Position numbers and translations under genes: made by a program. Below, in pieces: positions 22,779 to 36,430 of a DNA stretch of 64,000 nt. The notes under the pieces are model-generated. The model was not told the DNA's origin and did no database searches. It was given only the letters and a program-made list of their open reading frames with translations. Source of the stretch: Ophiothrix spiculata (lineage: Eukaryota > Echinodermata > Ophiuroidea > Amphilepidida > Ophiotrichidae); NCBI GenBank assembly GCA_000969725.1, contig JXSR01S007925.1; one strand, given 5' to 3'. Each line of letters opens with the position of its first letter. Position 1 is the first letter of the stretch.

Positions 22779-24340
22779 CGTACAAACATCATAACCTTTA
22801 TACAAAAGCAAGGAGGCATTACGTAGGCAAGTGAAAGATACACAGAATCAGTAGATGTATCACACTTTTTTATCTTTAATGTGACATAATATAAATTAGA
22901 AAATTCTTACTCCTTTTATCTACAATAAAAATATCAACTCTCAAACAGTTAACAAAAATTGCTTTATAAAGGCGCTGAAAAAAAACCCCACACCTTGTTT
23001 TACAGGCATGAGAGACCAAGATTTGCATTTGGAAAGATCTTTTTTCAGCTGAACCCAAATCATTGAAAATCTGTTGTTTTAACTGAAAATAATTTTAGAA
23101 GATTTTTTCTCCCATTTTTGTTTTTTAAGATTTAGGGGATATTTTAGGCCAAGTTAACCTTCAGAAAAGGAAAAATGAAAGAAAAAAAGACCCGAAATGA
23201 TCTGAAGGTCTGTCCGCCTGCAAAATGGAACGAGGCTTTTTTCATTGCCTTATAGACAGTATAACTACTACAAAACAAATGAAATCAACAAAACTGTACC
23301 AATGTTTCATAACTGGTACATCAAACGAAATCAATATTAGGTGTCTATAAATAAGTACTTGATGCGATCAGCATTTCCTTACATGAAGATACAAACAGCA
23401 AAGTAAACTCTGTTTGATTATTTGGATATTTTGTTTATCAGCAGAACAATTTGAAACCAAAAATGCGCTTCATACAATCACTACGCATAAAGCAAGGCGA
23501 ATATGGTGTATTATTTGTTTCACAACTAACACACCAAGTCAATGTTGGTTTTAATAAGTCAATAATCTAATCCTATCAGGGTTCTGTGAGTTCACGACCT
23601 TTGACCCAGTAACCTCTGACACAACCTGAACAGTAACATTTCATGACCTAAGATTCAAACATGATGGGAGAGGTTTATAATCTACTGTATAATAATCAAT
23701 ATTGATAGTTGAAACCCTCGCAAGTGTTCCAATTATCCGACGTGCAAGTTGGTATCTTGTGATCCATTATGGAGGTTGAACCAGAATTTACTGATGTATT
23801 GTGAATAGATATTTGTATGACTATCCACTACAAATAATTTAAAAGAATTTTTAGAATGAACAAAACTGTTCATTGCATGATACCAACTATATAACTAAAT
23901 GTCACCATTTAAAATATACAGACTGCAGGGCCAACAATATATCATATGTTATCACATTTCCATGCAATATGTCCTGCACTCTGCATAATTTTTGATTTCT
24001 TTCTAACAGGATTTTACCATATCAAATCTGATCAAGAGTAACCTCTACTGAGGTCGTGTCATCTGGGTCAAAGGTCAGCCAATAATGGGTGTTTGTTGTG
24101 GTGATGTATGGCGCATCTATTTTGTCTATATAGCTAGGTTTTTGTTATTGCACTTCCGATGCTTGTTGCACATCACCACCATTTTGTATCAAAAATAACA
24201 TCATTAACTTGTACTCATAATAACTTGTATTAAACATTTATATAATAATAACAATAATAACACGGTGATTCTTTTAACTAGAGAAGATCTTTTCTCTTTA
24301 AACATACCTACTGGTATGTCTTCTTTGCATGTTGAAACAA
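22779..24340. other. Intergenic DNA with two DR1-like motifs
   Basis: No gene. CGACCTTTGACCC at 23596-23608 and GGGTCAAAGGTCA at 24065-24077 are two DR1-type nuclear-receptor half-site pairs in opposite orientation about 470 bp apart, each with neighbouring AACCTCT and GACAC words. Otherwise AT-rich without recognisable features. Confidence 0.4.
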
Positions 24341-24558
24341 GAGAAGATGGTGTGTATATCCCATCATGCATTGCTTCCAATATGATTGTTTGTATGGGAA
24401 ATCACGTGAGTAGTTAGTGATGAAATGTCCCTTAATCAAAGTTAATTGTTATAATCTTGCATTTTGGGCATGTTTCATCACTAACTACTCACATGACTGC
24501 CTGTACAAAATTTCCCATAGGAAGCAATGCATCATGGAATACACATGACATCTTCTCT
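24341..24558. repeat. Hairpin element of about 218 bp
   Basis: GAGAAGATG, CATGCATTGCTTCC, ATGGGAAAT and GTGAGTAGTTAGTGATGAAA at the left all recur as complements in reverse order at the right. GTTGAAACAA lies at both outer edges in direct orientation. Confidence 0.7.
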
Positions 24559-24840
24559 ATGTTGAAACAATCAATATATAAAATAACTAACTGATCAATG
24601 AATAAGGGGAGGGTGGACTTGATTTACACATCTATATTATAGGTAGGCTTTGAAACTTCACTAATTTTGTACTTTCTGTTGTACAGCTACTGCATAATGG
24701 GGTGTTATGGTGGGTAAAAAACAACTTTGACAACAACAAAAGATCAATCTTATCTTGTAATACTTTAAGAGAGCTTGAGATTCCGTCTGTGCATGCGGTC
24801 AAAACATCTTGTGCATTTCGTCAAAATATCTTGCACATAT

Positions 24841-25088
24841 GTGATGGCTCACCCCAAAAGGGGTACTTTGCAGATTATATCAATTTCGATTTTTATCATT
24901 TCATCTGTTGAAGCATTTTCTAAGCTTTAAAATGACACCTTACTTGTTGAAATTGATCAAGGCGATCAAATTTTACAAGAAATCGGCTGGAAATTCTTAT
25001 TATTTTCTTTATTTTTCGCTGCCTATTTTCATCAGTTTCTCGAAAAGTGTTCTGTCGCAAAGTCCCCATTTTCGGGGTGAGTCATTAC
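24841..25088. mobile_element. MITE with GTGATGGCTCACCCC ends
   Basis: Left GTGATGGCTCACCCCAAAAG and right CGGGGTGAGTCATTAC are inverted copies. ATAT flanks both sides (24837-24840 and 25089-25092). No coding capacity. Confidence 0.6.
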
Positions 25089-25699
25089 ATATAACAAGCA
25101 ACAAGCTAATTTGAGCTGACATTGAGTCAATTGTGACTGACCTTGCATCTGGTAAAAACAGCCTGAGAAAACGACTCAATTAGAAGTGTGCATGTGCAGA
25201 CAGACTCTCAAATCAACTCTTATTTATCATTACTAAAAGATTGAAAACCTTAAAACAAACTTTGATTTATCTTTCCATTTTATTTTTTGGTATTAAATAT
25301 ATACTCAACATGCAATATTCAACGAGTTCTATTCACTGAAAAAGGTGCAAGTCTCTGGTGCAAACTTTCTGATATTGAACCATCAAATTTAGTACACCAC
25401 AACGTCTGTAGCAAGTTGCAGCCAGCAATGGCATTTTGTGTCTTGTTCATGTCCAGTTTTGAACCATTAATCGACTTGATCATAAAATTTATGGCAAGTT
25501 GCGGCCATGCAGGGCAATATCTTAGCTATTTCCAAAAAAAACCAGGATCTAATCAGCCACTGTTAATGCTTAGAAGTCACCAACTAATCCGACCTGCTTT
25601 AATTTGGTAACTGTAACAAATTCATTGTTATTTATTTTGCAACAGGTTTTCCAAATTAAAATTTGCCAAACCTATCTGTGTCTGCACCTCAAGACACTC

Positions 25700-25934
25700 A
25701 GGGTCTGTCTTTTGAAAAATACCAGGCGAGCTGCAAATCACTCTCCTTCAGTTTTTTAGGTGAGCTGTGGGAGAGTGATTTGACATAATTTGCAAGGAAT
25801 TGTATCATGATTCATATTCTGCCTTGCAATTGTTTAAGCCAATGGTTGATGAGTGATAAATAGCTCTCCTCAGCTTCATTTAAGGAGAGTGATGGCGAGT
25901 AATCACTCTCACTATGCCTCAAAAGACAGTGCCT
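25700..25934. mobile_element. hAT-type MITE with 8-bp flanks
   Basis: Ends AGGGTCTGTCTTTT and AAAAGACAGTGCCT; flanks AGACACTC (25692-25699) and TGACACTC (25935-25942) match at seven of eight positions. Interior has several AATCACTCTC/GAGAGTGAT pairs. Confidence 0.65.
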
Positions 25935-25942
25935 TGACACTC

Positions 25943-28269
25943 TTCATCGATTGCGGCGATCCATTGTCTAAGCATCGAGGAACACTTATTGTAGTTGAGT
26001 ATATTTTAACATTTCCAAATCCTAAAAGTTTCAATCACATTTTAATTTACTACTTGCATATTACAACTTGGCACTCCTTGGAAGTCAGCATTATAACAAA
26101 ACAAAAAATACAGTTTGCATGATCAAATAAAACAACTTTTTATCCTGAATTTCTTTAAAAGCTTTTACCTAAATGTCAACAAATCCATATATAAGCTATC
26201 TCAAGAGGAAAATGATACAAGTATTTTTATGTATAGCTTGAAAGGATGAACGTTTAAACCTGAACATGTTTTGACTTTTGGAAAATGCAGGAAACCATTA
26301 AATACAGAAAATTTCCCCCAAAAAACTCACTATGCGCTACCAGAGGGTGTTTTAAGTACTTCCCATAATTCCATTCATAATTTGAAATCAGTAACTCAAA
26401 ACAACCCACATTTAGAACCATTTCCCATTGAACAAATACAGTAAAATGCATGTTTTAAATCTGGCACAGTACATTTATTATAAAAGCGACCAGAGAAGTA
26501 AAATTACCTTGAGAAAGGTCACACTTTAAGCTCTTTGAATATGTAAACAATTTTTTGGTCGCTTGAAGTTTTTACACCAATAATACAGTTTGATTACTGG
26601 TGACATTTAACATCTTTCCCATACAAATACACAGCAGTAGTAATTTGACCTTGTTGAACATTCCATTAGTTCATTCATGCTCACTGAGCTGTTACTATGT
26701 ATTGTGGGAAGATCTTAAATCATCCTCTGATGCGCTAATATGTAATATTTTGGCTTTATCAGCAACTAAAACACATTTTCATGCATCATATCATAAAAAC
26801 AGCTTATATATGGACTGAATGTGACTTAAAAGATGCTTTCAAATGTACACATCCTTGCAGAAAATGGGAATAATCACTTGTCTCGAAACCAGAGGGTGAT
26901 ATTAATTTTCAAACCAGTTTCACCACATAAGCTTGTAACTTGCATATGTAAAATCCATCTGTTATATACTTCGACTATTAAATAATACAGTTTACCAAAT
27001 GGACAATTGTCAATTCAGTTGAAAACTTTTTTGCCAAAGACCCTTGATGAACTTGACAAAGTGTTCACAAGTCCTTGATGCAAAATTAAACCGATGTGCT
27101 TTGTTGTGCGTTTGTTTATCAATAATGTTAGTAGAACACATGGCACCCATTAAATATCCAAAGCTGATGCAAAAAGCACAAAAGTCTTGATAGCCCTACA
27201 AAGCACTAATAAAGACACCATATTGGCCAAAGGCCGCTCAACTCAACTCAACATTAAAACAAAATGTGGGTAATGCATATATAATTATGATTTAACGCCA
27301 TTCAATGTTACAAGATTCATAAATATATATAACATACATCATCTTCATTGACATTTATGATATAGGTATAATGCACATTATAAGAACCCATTACACAAAA
27401 CTTTGTACATGGTAGTAATTATATGGTATCAAAATTGTGCTCAGTCTGTTAGGCAACATATACAGTTTACTTAAAATTCAGGCAAATACTGATTCAAAAT
27501 AGCACATTTTACAGAGTTTGTTATTAAATATAGAAGTCAACAAAAATATCGTTGTGGTATTAAAGCAAAAGCAGCTCTTTTTCAGTTATGTTAAGAATGG
27601 AATGTCAAATTTGAGAAATGAGATATGATCCAATTTTTACTCTATTAAAAAGATCTATCCATCTCGGTGCTACAGTGCATTCACTGACAATAAATAAAGA
27701 AGCGATGTCTGAAACATTCAATTCATTTCCTCATGTATTGTGGGTATCTGGTTTGCAGTGAACACAATGATACTGTAAAGAGATCTATACAATGCTAGGC
27801 TCTGCTGACCTTCCCATGGTGCACTTCTCCATTTATACTTATCTCTCACAGTTATGATATTTGAGCACCACATCTATGGTTCATATCTGAAATCTTCTTT
27901 GTAGATATTTCCAACACCAAAGATACAAATTAAACAAAAAAAAAGTTCAACATTTCCAATGCTGAGGCCAATTTCACCCTTAATGCAAACTATTTTCAAA
28001 GTAAAACCTAGCAGTAACCTATAAAATAGAACTAGCTAGAACCACCAATCGAAGCTATCAAATTCCTGATCGTTCAACAAGGCTTGTCCAAAATAGCCAA
28101 CAGAACACATAGTAGTAACAATTATCTCCAACAGTGTCAAAATAAACTGATCTTTTTTCCAAAATTTATGAAAATAATATCATCCTGACTGTGTTATTTG
28201 TAGCTCCAAAAGTCTGTGGTGCAATTCCTCAAACATTGTAAACAAGAATACAAGCAGCCTATGTGCTGA
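25943..28269. other. AT-rich intergenic DNA, nothing recognised
   Basis: No coding block, splice-flanked frame or repeat structure that I can support. Confidence 0.5.
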
Positions 28270-28562
28270 TGGACCCCGGGGAGGTACTCACATTGACACG
28301 GTATACGTATAAGTGTTGGCCTTATGGGATAGTTTGTCAGATTTTGGAACATAATGGTGGTTTTCATCACCGATGAACTTGCCCAATTGTAAAAATTATG
28401 TGTATTTGGGAAAATTTTTAGAAAATTTTCCCAATATGAGTAAAATTTAGTATTTTTTTTGTCAAACTTGGTATACTGATGGGTGGGTTTTAGCTAGGTA
28501 TAGGTGGTCACAATTTCAAAACCCAGCAGCCACATATACATATAAATTTGGTGATACCCCTG
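28270..28562. mobile_element. Relative of the poly-G-ended MITE at 903-1237
   Basis: Begins CCCCGGGGAGGTACTC and ends GGTGATACCCC; shares interior blocks such as GGTATACTGATGGGTGGG and TTCAAAACCCAGCAGCCAC with the copy at 903-1237. Target duplication not visible. Confidence 0.5.
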
Positions 28563-29671
28563 CAATCTGAATTTTTGTTTACAATAACCACAGAATTGCA
28601 GCACAGTTTTTCGATTCCATCGCTACGGGCACCATTTCTTTTGTTCATTTGAATACACCTTGCTGTGAAAGAACTTCTTACAGTATTTACACTCTTTTAT
28701 TAATCACATACAGGGTGTTTCAAAACTATCAGTACTCGGCAAATTATATAGGGTGATCCGTCTGTATACAGTGCATAAATTCGCAACTGTTTTTCCTTCT
28801 AAACTCCCAAGTTAAAAAGAAACAGTAGAAAAACTTCACAACAGAGAAAAACAAAAATGCATTCAAAAAAGATTTTCTAGCAAAAGGTGTTTTCGGCACC
28901 ATATGCGACAAAAAAAAAAAAGTATCCAAAACACAACAAACATACGTCTATACAGTCATCATTATGGATAATATCTTTGGAATTTTTGTATAAGTTTCAT
29001 ATGATACAATTAAGTTACACAAGTTTACACTGACATGTACATAGGTATTATACAAACAGCTAGGTTTTATTTTAATGATCTATTTTTTGTTTCTTTTTTT
29101 TGGCATAGGATATTATTGAAAGAATTTAAACTACTGATGATATTAAAGAGACATAAAATTTTTTTTAATAAAAGGCTTAAGAAAAAAAAAGACAACTGCA
29201 AAAGGGCAACTTTCAATTGCTTCGTACAACTGTATCTTTAATGCATAATCATTTGAGATAGTGAGGATATTGGATCTATGACAGAGACTGATTTTAATTT
29301 ATATCTGTTACAGACCAACTTTCCCACTGTCCCCAAAAGACAAAAATGCACCATATCACTGATGTCAGCTCCAATTACAGAAAACTTGACCATTTGAATT
29401 GAGAATTGCCACTTTTACAATCCTGTGTGATACAGCACTTTGAAAAGAACAACCTTACAATAAGAAATGAAGTCTCAGTTTCCCCTTATGGTTCAATGAT
29501 ATTATATATTTTTAAGCTTTAAAAAAAATCCATAAAATCAGAAACTCACATTATTTGCTTCTTTTTTGCTGCTTACTTTCAATGTTTTCGCAAAAACTGG
29601 AAACAAATTCTACTGCAAAGTTGACTTAATTGTTTTTTCAATGCTGCATCACATCAATGCATTCAGTATTA

Positions 29672-29926
29672 GGCCAAGCAAAAAAAATTGTTGTGTTGCC
29701 CTCAAGTGGAATTTCTGAGTTGGTCGGTCGGAATTTTTTTTTTTTTTTAAATATTTTTTTTAAAAGCACCTAAATTATGAAATTTGGGTGCATTTTCCAC
29801 TATTTTCAAAATATTTACTCAAAAAACACCCAACCTGAGCAAAATTGGGTGCTTTCCCGACCTTTTTTTTTTAAATTTTTTGAATAGGGTTGGTCGCTGA
29901 GGGCAACACAACAATTTTTTTTTGCC
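29672..29926. mobile_element. PIF/Harbinger-type MITE
   Basis: Ends GGCCAAGCAAAAAAAATTG with TTGTGTTGCCCTCA, complement at 29900-29926. TTA flanks both sides (29669-29671 and 29927-29929), fitting a TWA target duplication. Confidence 0.75.
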
Positions 29927-29929
29927 TTA

Positions 29930-31670
29930 TAGATTTCTTCAGCAACGTTCACACAGTACAGTTTTTTGGTTTAAGTCACATTAACGGCATTATTTTCATC
30001 GTACTTGAATGGAAAACTAGAATGACATGGTCTTCAAAAAATGGTACATACTATATCTACATTTTAGCTTCAAAGTCACCAAATGCAAACTTAGTGTCTT
30101 GTTTTCTCAGGAGTATCAAAAAGAATGCAACCAAATTTGCAAAAAAACATGAATTTACAATCACAGAACACAACTACTATTTGGGTAAAGTTACTGAAAA
30201 TATCAGGATTTGTTTTTTATTGTTTGTGATAAACTGCAAACAAAAATCTATAGCAAAAAAGCCAGTTGGAGTATTTATACCTTCTTAGGTCATAAAATGA
30301 AAAATCATTTCACTTAGTTTTTGGAAAATATCAAAATTAATTGTATTCTCATGCAAGCCTGTGCACTGTTGAACTGACGGCAATGATGCTGATGCAAAAA
30401 GTTCATTCAAACATAAAGACATTTCGAAAAATTGCCCAACCTCAATATCATTCTAGAAATACTGCCATTAATTACACATAATCAATCCCTATTGGCTGTA
30501 ACAATTGAGATGTTTCCTTCAGTTCACTTTTGCTACAAAATTTGTGACTGTAATTTCAGTAATTGAGGTTTGCAAAAAATTAAGTTGACAGTGTGTAAAT
30601 TCACTTGCCTATTTTTGGTGGCAATGAATTGGTTACAAAAGCATCCTTCTGCCATGAGGAGACAAGTATTTAAACATTTGACTGATATTTCCTTTTAGAA
30701 ATTGGTACCCTCTAATAAAATTTGTAATTAATATAGACAATTTAACTTGCACTAAAGCTATAACTTGAATTTTGTATACTATTATCTTGGATTCTGTCCA
30801 ACCACAAGAAACATTTCTTCTTAGCCCAAATATCAATGCACTTTTAATCACGCACTTCTTAAATCAGATAATCTTAATACAGATACTGACATACCATAAT
30901 TAATGAACAATATCCCTGTTAAGAATTGGATCAAATCCTGTCTTATTGGCATGACAATCCCATATTAATTCACGGAATATAATCAACAAGCAATTGAAAA
31001 TATTGCTTTTTGAGTGTCAAATATTGTCATATCTTGGCATGATATCATTATTTTTACTTCAAGTGTTCATTCTGTTAAATTTAGTGCCAAATAAATATCC
31101 AATCAGTGTTTAGAATTTGGATTATCTATTTGTCCTTACCCGGGGGCCTTTACCAACCAATGTAAATATTAACCAAGAATATCATATCTTTTTTAAGTGT
31201 TAAAAACACACCAAATTATGATTAGGTGGTACCTTACAAGAAAAAATGAAAAATGTCAATGACAATTTTGTAGCAAACGAACTGATTATACAAGAAAGGT
31301 TAAGATTATCAATGAGATTAAGTTAATACCCCTAGAAAACTGCAACATTGCTGTGTAAGATTTAGGCCATACATGCACTATTTTAGACACATATCAGACA
31401 TATTGTAACCTTTCACAAAAAGTACAAAACCATGTTATTCATTGTCATGAATTTGGTCGCAAATGTCTGGTAACTTAGTAAGCTTCCTTTCCACCCGATC
31501 TTGTCACTCATATCATTACACAACACAGATTATGGATCGGTCACACAACAGCGTCTTAGGGCCATGGGAGGCTTATCATACACAGTTTGGATTTATACAT
31601 TGATGTTTTTTATGTGATCAAAAGAAGTATTTTCTAATTCTTATTCATACGGTGGTGTCTTATTCTATGA
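29930..31670. other. AT-rich intergenic DNA with one long chance-like open frame
   Basis: A 132-codon plus-strand frame (29890-30288) starts inside the MITE at 29672-29926, has no recognisable motif and is rich in the residues AT-rich DNA yields. I see no gene here. Confidence 0.45.
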
Positions 31671-31828
31671 TGACATATAGAAAGAGTAGCTGGCAGGCCA
31701 CAACAGACAAAACCCACTAAAGTGTTAACCTTGCAGTGTATTGGTGTAAACTTGTAAGGGTGGTTACAACTTGTGTGAGTTTTGTATGCTGTGGCATGCT
31801 GGCTCGGCTGACTTCTCTTTATGCGACC
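31671..31828. mobile_element. MITE, ATAGAAAGAG family, copy 2
   Basis: TGACATATAGAAAGAGTAGC at the left; GACTTCTCTTTATGCGACC at the right, with GGCATGCTGGCTCGGCTGAC paired inward. Same family as 20553-20725. Confidence 0.5.
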
Positions 31829-33277
31829 ATATCATAAATGATATGTTCAATCTGTCATCCATAAGGTATGTGTTCAAAATGTGAAACTTTTGTACAGATT
31901 AGATGTATGTTATCCGTTGATGTGTGACACACCCCTTACATTATATAAGTCATTGTAAAGTTATGTAACTTTAGTTCAAAACCCTTTTTTTCTAGGCTAT
32001 AGGATCTAAATACCCAGCAACATAGTTCAAAATCCTTTTACCGGGCCACAAGCTTTCATTACACAGCTGTCTGTAAGTCTCTATTCTCTTTAGACAATCA
32101 AGAACACACTTCTGCTATATCAATTCTTTCATTGGCCTATACTTTTCTGTATATATCACTGTCATGATTTTGTCAACTTGCTGTTGTCAATGAAGACTTT
32201 TTTTTTTAAATAAGGAACAGAATAGAGAAACAAATCTACTGCCAAAACATATTTGAAACAAAGCATCCCCTTTTCCAAATTCTAACAATGCAGTATGATT
32301 TCTACGATCAAGTCAAAGTATACATGATAAAAAACTGATATTAACAGAGTTGTGCAAAATTATTGATCAATTAATCAATAATTATGAGTCTATGGTAACT
32401 TTGATTTTACCCTAATATAAAAAAAACAGTCTTTCATGACTTAAATAGAACTGCTTTTCACACAAGCTACATCCACTATATCTACTTGAAGAACATGTTC
32501 TCATGTCATTGACATTAAAATCTACCCATAATTCACCTCTGTAACCTGCAGAGTAGTCTAAGAATTATGGGTAAACTTGTAAACAAAAATAGATACTGAA
32601 GCTTTTTAGTTACATGTGGTAGTACGTTCCAATAGAAACACATTTCAAAATATAATCACATTTCAAATTTTAACAAAAAAATGATTGAAAAATTGAGGGA
32701 GACACTTTCTATAATTGCCTTCACACTGGGAATTTGCTCTTGAATGGTTATCCTATTTGCCTTACATCAGATGATCCAAGATATCAGCAACCTTGAGTCC
32801 ACATGCTCCAAATATATATTTAAACTATTCCGTCTGCGAACAGTGTCAAAATTAGGATTAATGTAACTGCAGCCAAAACTGACATGTCTTTACCATGAAC
32901 ATCTTGAAAATGATTACCACAGCAGATACTGGGTTGTAAAACTTAATAAATAACATATCATAAAATAAATTATGGAAACCAATAGTTGAAAATTAGATGA
33001 AACAAGATTCGCATAAGAGAAGAACAAATTGCAGGAAACACAAAGTTCAGTTGAAAACTGCCTAGATTTCCAACTGACATGGTAACAAAATACGGTGTGC
33101 TAAACTTGCTTGATACTAGCGGGCAGACAGAGTATATCTCATTTGACATAAATACGAAGCAGAATCCTAACGCAGATACGTTTGCAGAATGACAAAAAAA
33201 ATCATTTGAATCTGACCAATACATTGATAAGAATCTGGTTAAAGATAACGGCTCAACAAAGTTTTATTGATGTCATT
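31829..33277. other. AT-rich intergenic DNA
   Basis: Only a short imperfect inverted pair (TACCCATAATTC at 32522 with GAATTATGGGTA at 32562) stands out. No gene recognised. Confidence 0.45.
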
Positions 33278-33521
33278 GGGACTATCTACATTTAGATTGA
33301 GTAGTAGATATATACATTAAGATCCGAATTTGCTAATGAGTGCCATGCATATTCAGAGATCCAGATCCTGGGAAATGTGCATTGATCTGGATCTGCATAA
33401 TTTGTAGCTCAATGCACATCTCATAAACCATGCCCATGCTGTGCTATGCACATAGGAAAACCAGAACTTAGCATTGGATATATAAGATGTGAATTGATGT
33501 GCGTTTCATGTAGATAGTCCC
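33278..33521. mobile_element. MITE with GGGACTATCTACAT ends
   Basis: Fourteen-base inverted ends; interior with further pairing (GATCCAGATC with GATCTGGATC, and GCACAT/ATGTGC words). No coding capacity. Confidence 0.6.
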
Positions 33522-33607
33522 GTCCCATAATATAATTTAAAATGGTATCAAAGTTGACAAATTTCCTCTGGTCAAGCAGTGCATTTAACAAAATACAATT
33601 CTAGATG

Positions 33608-33728
33608 TTATCTTTTCATATCAAACAAGTGTTTGTCTGGTAATGCAATATAAATTGTGGCAGTCTTATCTTTATCTTCCTTTGATGTGAGATGGACTTT
33701 TTGTAAAGGCATCCTGATCTCCTCGTTC
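33608..33728 (-). CDS. Candidate 3'-terminal exon, 39 codons, unknown
   Basis: A strong pyrimidine tract and acceptor (TTCCTGCATTTTACAG) precede an open frame of 39 residues containing EIRMPLQKVHLTSKEDKDKT and LPDKHLFDMKR, ending in TAA at 33608-33610. The amino-acid mix looks coding rather than AT-driven. It begins in the same phase as the final SH2 exon (36247-36430), so it could be joined to the exon at 41384-41503 as an alternative last exon, which would replace the second half of the SH2 domain. It may instead end an unrecognised gene or be chance. I do not recognise the peptide. Confidence 0.3.
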
Positions 33729-36246
33729 CTGTAAAATGCAGGAAAAAGAAAACAGAAGTCTTTTTTCAGCCTGTGTCAGTAGTCATTTTCTTTAATGATT
33801 TAGTATATGCAAATTATACAATCCATATTTAAAATGCTATTTTCCTTTTGAATACATGTTTTTCCTGAATAATTCATGTAATTCTGCAGGGAGTCTCGAC
33901 AAATATGCATGTGCTACTCCAATTCAATTTGCAGAACTCGATATCTGTGGTGGGTAAAATGGCTAGCACTTATTTTATTCTTCGATAAAGTTGTTGAATT
34001 CAACAATCTTTACTTTTTGGATGCATTCATGGAAAATAGCTTAGAAGTTTTGTAAAAATTATGATATCTAAGGTAGAAATAAAGAGTGTGATTCAAAGGG
34101 AAGCAAAACAAAGGTTTACTCTAATAATGTGCCAAAAAAGGAAAAGAACTTGAGTAAAATCATGGGTTAAAATTGCTGACAAAGGCTGAAACTACCTCAC
34201 ACATTCCTTGGAAGGGTAGTAGGTATGGGAAGATAAAGACAAGGTGAAGGTCATTTCAGAGTAGCTTTTGCAGCTGTAGTTTGTAGCTGCAACAGACAAG
34301 CATGTATTTTCAATTTTGAGTTGCCTTGATGCAGCACGTTTTGCATATTTATGATGTTGCCGCACTGGCTTGTCACAAGAAAAGTTTGAATTCAATTCAA
34401 TTCAACTAAAAACGATGTGTCGTTGCAACCAGCACACGCTAATCGTTACATATGTTTGTCGTGCTTGTCGCAAAATTGTCCAAGCCCGATAAGGATAAGA
34501 TTTGATACTTCAAATTTTTGGTCACGCTTGTCATGTAGCAGCAACGAGACACTCTGAAACCAACTTAAAGTTAAAAGAATGAACAACTGATACTGCATTA
34601 GCCAGCTAAGTTCCTGTTTCCAGATATAATCATTCAATTTTCCTCTTATTACTTGTCACTATTTTTGAGAAACACAGAGTTTTGTAAATATATTGTCAAT
34701 TGCAAAAAATTGACCAGAATATTATACGGTAGGTAAAACATCAAGTCTTTAAAATCACTCTTTCAGTTAGAAAGAAAAACAAATCAAGTATGGGGTAATG
34801 TTCTTATCAATTCATTAAATGCAGGGTGAACAATATACCAGCATTCAACAATGCATGATATGCTATATTTCACCATACACTTAATGAAGGGCAAAACAAA
34901 GCAAAATCAAAGTAGTTTAGCAGAAAATAAGAGGTGTATAAGCAACAAAAAAGTGAATAGATTGGACTGGTATGTTGATATAAAACTCTATTGATAAGCA
35001 TTGGTTGATGTTTAAAGTAGTTACAGAGGAGAATAGGAACTTTTCATAGCAAACTATGCTGGTACTTTCTATTTATACTAGTTCTTCATACACCACGGAC
35101 TGATCACTAACATTTGTTGTTTATTGCAAAACCAGCACTGCAAAAATTGGGAAGATCATTCCAATTTTGTGAGCGATTTTCAGAAACCAATTTCACTAAA
35201 ACTTTGTTTAAATTGTATCTTGCAGATGCTCATAGCACCCAAAAACAAGTATGGTAATTTAATGCAAATTTCTTGATATCACATGATATTTTTTCAAACC
35301 ACACCGATATTTTCAATTTCAAAACCTAGTTTCAATACATAAGCCTTAAGTTCAGCAGTTGTTCCTGATAGTGCCTCAATAATTATGGCAGCTGAAATGC
35401 GATGATCGTCCACTTTGAAGAAATAAAGTTGGAGTTTGCCCTGAACAGAAGATGTGAAATTGGTTTTACTAATTCAACATCTCTTCATGGGAATGCACAA
35501 ATTATACATCCATACCATGATCGCAACATTTGTAATAACCTGGTTTACAAAGATCAAAACTAGATTATTTTATCGCTAAGTTAACAGGTATTTGTGAAAT
35601 ACCAAAACCCTTGCAAACAAAATCAAAGATGGCCTAGCGATGGGTTTTATTTTGAGAGCGTTTTTCAATCATTGTAAAAACTCATAGTTTGTAAAATAAA
35701 GCCCCTGGTGTAGTCATCCAATAAATGTATAATTGGTGCTTTTGTCTTCCAAGATACAGCAAGAAAGTAGTTCTGTTACAGAGACTACATTGTCAAGAGG
35801 TTGTTTTTCTTTTATACAAGTGTTACTCTTTCAATGTGCATTTAAAACAAATGACACAAACTATAATCGAGATTAACACATATTAGTCTCTGTCACAGAT
35901 CCAATGCACCATAGAAGTGGAATTAGACTCAGGTCCAAGTCTCAACAATTGATGAAAAGTCCCTATTCTCCATTTTGAAACTCTTTGATCATTAGGTTAC
36001 ATAGGAATTCTGTGCTGGGTAGTCAACAAAACATAGGTGCCAGCACTGCAATGTTGTAGGTCGACCCAAACTGATCAGGTAGTCAAACAAAACTTGGTCA
36101 TGTACACAAAAAGAGGATCAACATGCACCGTGAAGAGTCAATATAAATTAAACACACAAGATAATATATAAAAATACCTAAAACATGACCAAACTCACTC
36201 ACAAGCAAATAAAATTCATGCACACATATTAACTATGGGCCATGAA
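33729..36246. other. Likely 3'-flank or 3'-UTR of the SHB-type gene
   Basis: Non-coding and AT-rich. A 48-codon minus-strand frame near 35330-35450 follows an acceptor-like CTTCTGTTCAG but has no matching donor and overlaps a repeat related to the 19201-19626 MITE. Bases 34190-34560 are rich in GTCG/CTTGTCGC words. No other feature. Confidence 0.35.
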
Positions 36247-36430
36247 TTACAGTAAGTCTTCATAGACGGGATGAAGTAGCGCCATATGCTCTGCCCCTCT
36301 GATGTTCAGCTTATGCCTGGTATAGTAGTGGATCATATCAGGAATACTTCTAAATGGTTTGCTGAATTCGCCCAGGATATAGCCTTCTTGGTGAGCTACG
36401 ATTTTCATGTGCATGTAGCCTTTTGCACTC
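36247..36430 (-). CDS. SHB: SHB-type terminal exon 5, second half of SH2
   Basis: Acceptor TTCTCTCTTACAG. Encodes SAKGYMHMKIVAHQEGYILG, then EFSKPFRSIPDMIHYYTRHK and LNIRGAEHMALLHPVYEDLL with TAA at 36247. The GYMHMK, PF-S-P-HYY and GAEH-LL-PV patterns match human SHB/SHF, whose proteins also end a few residues after this point. Confidence 0.95.

Noticed and set aside
29890-30288. 132-codon plus-strand frame
   Set aside because: Starts inside a MITE, has AT-driven composition, no splice context or recognisable domain.
35330-35480. Minus-strand frame reading GKLQLYFFKVDDHRISAAI after an acceptor-like CAG
   Set aside because: No donor at the end and the segment overlaps a repeat related to the MITE at 19201-19626.
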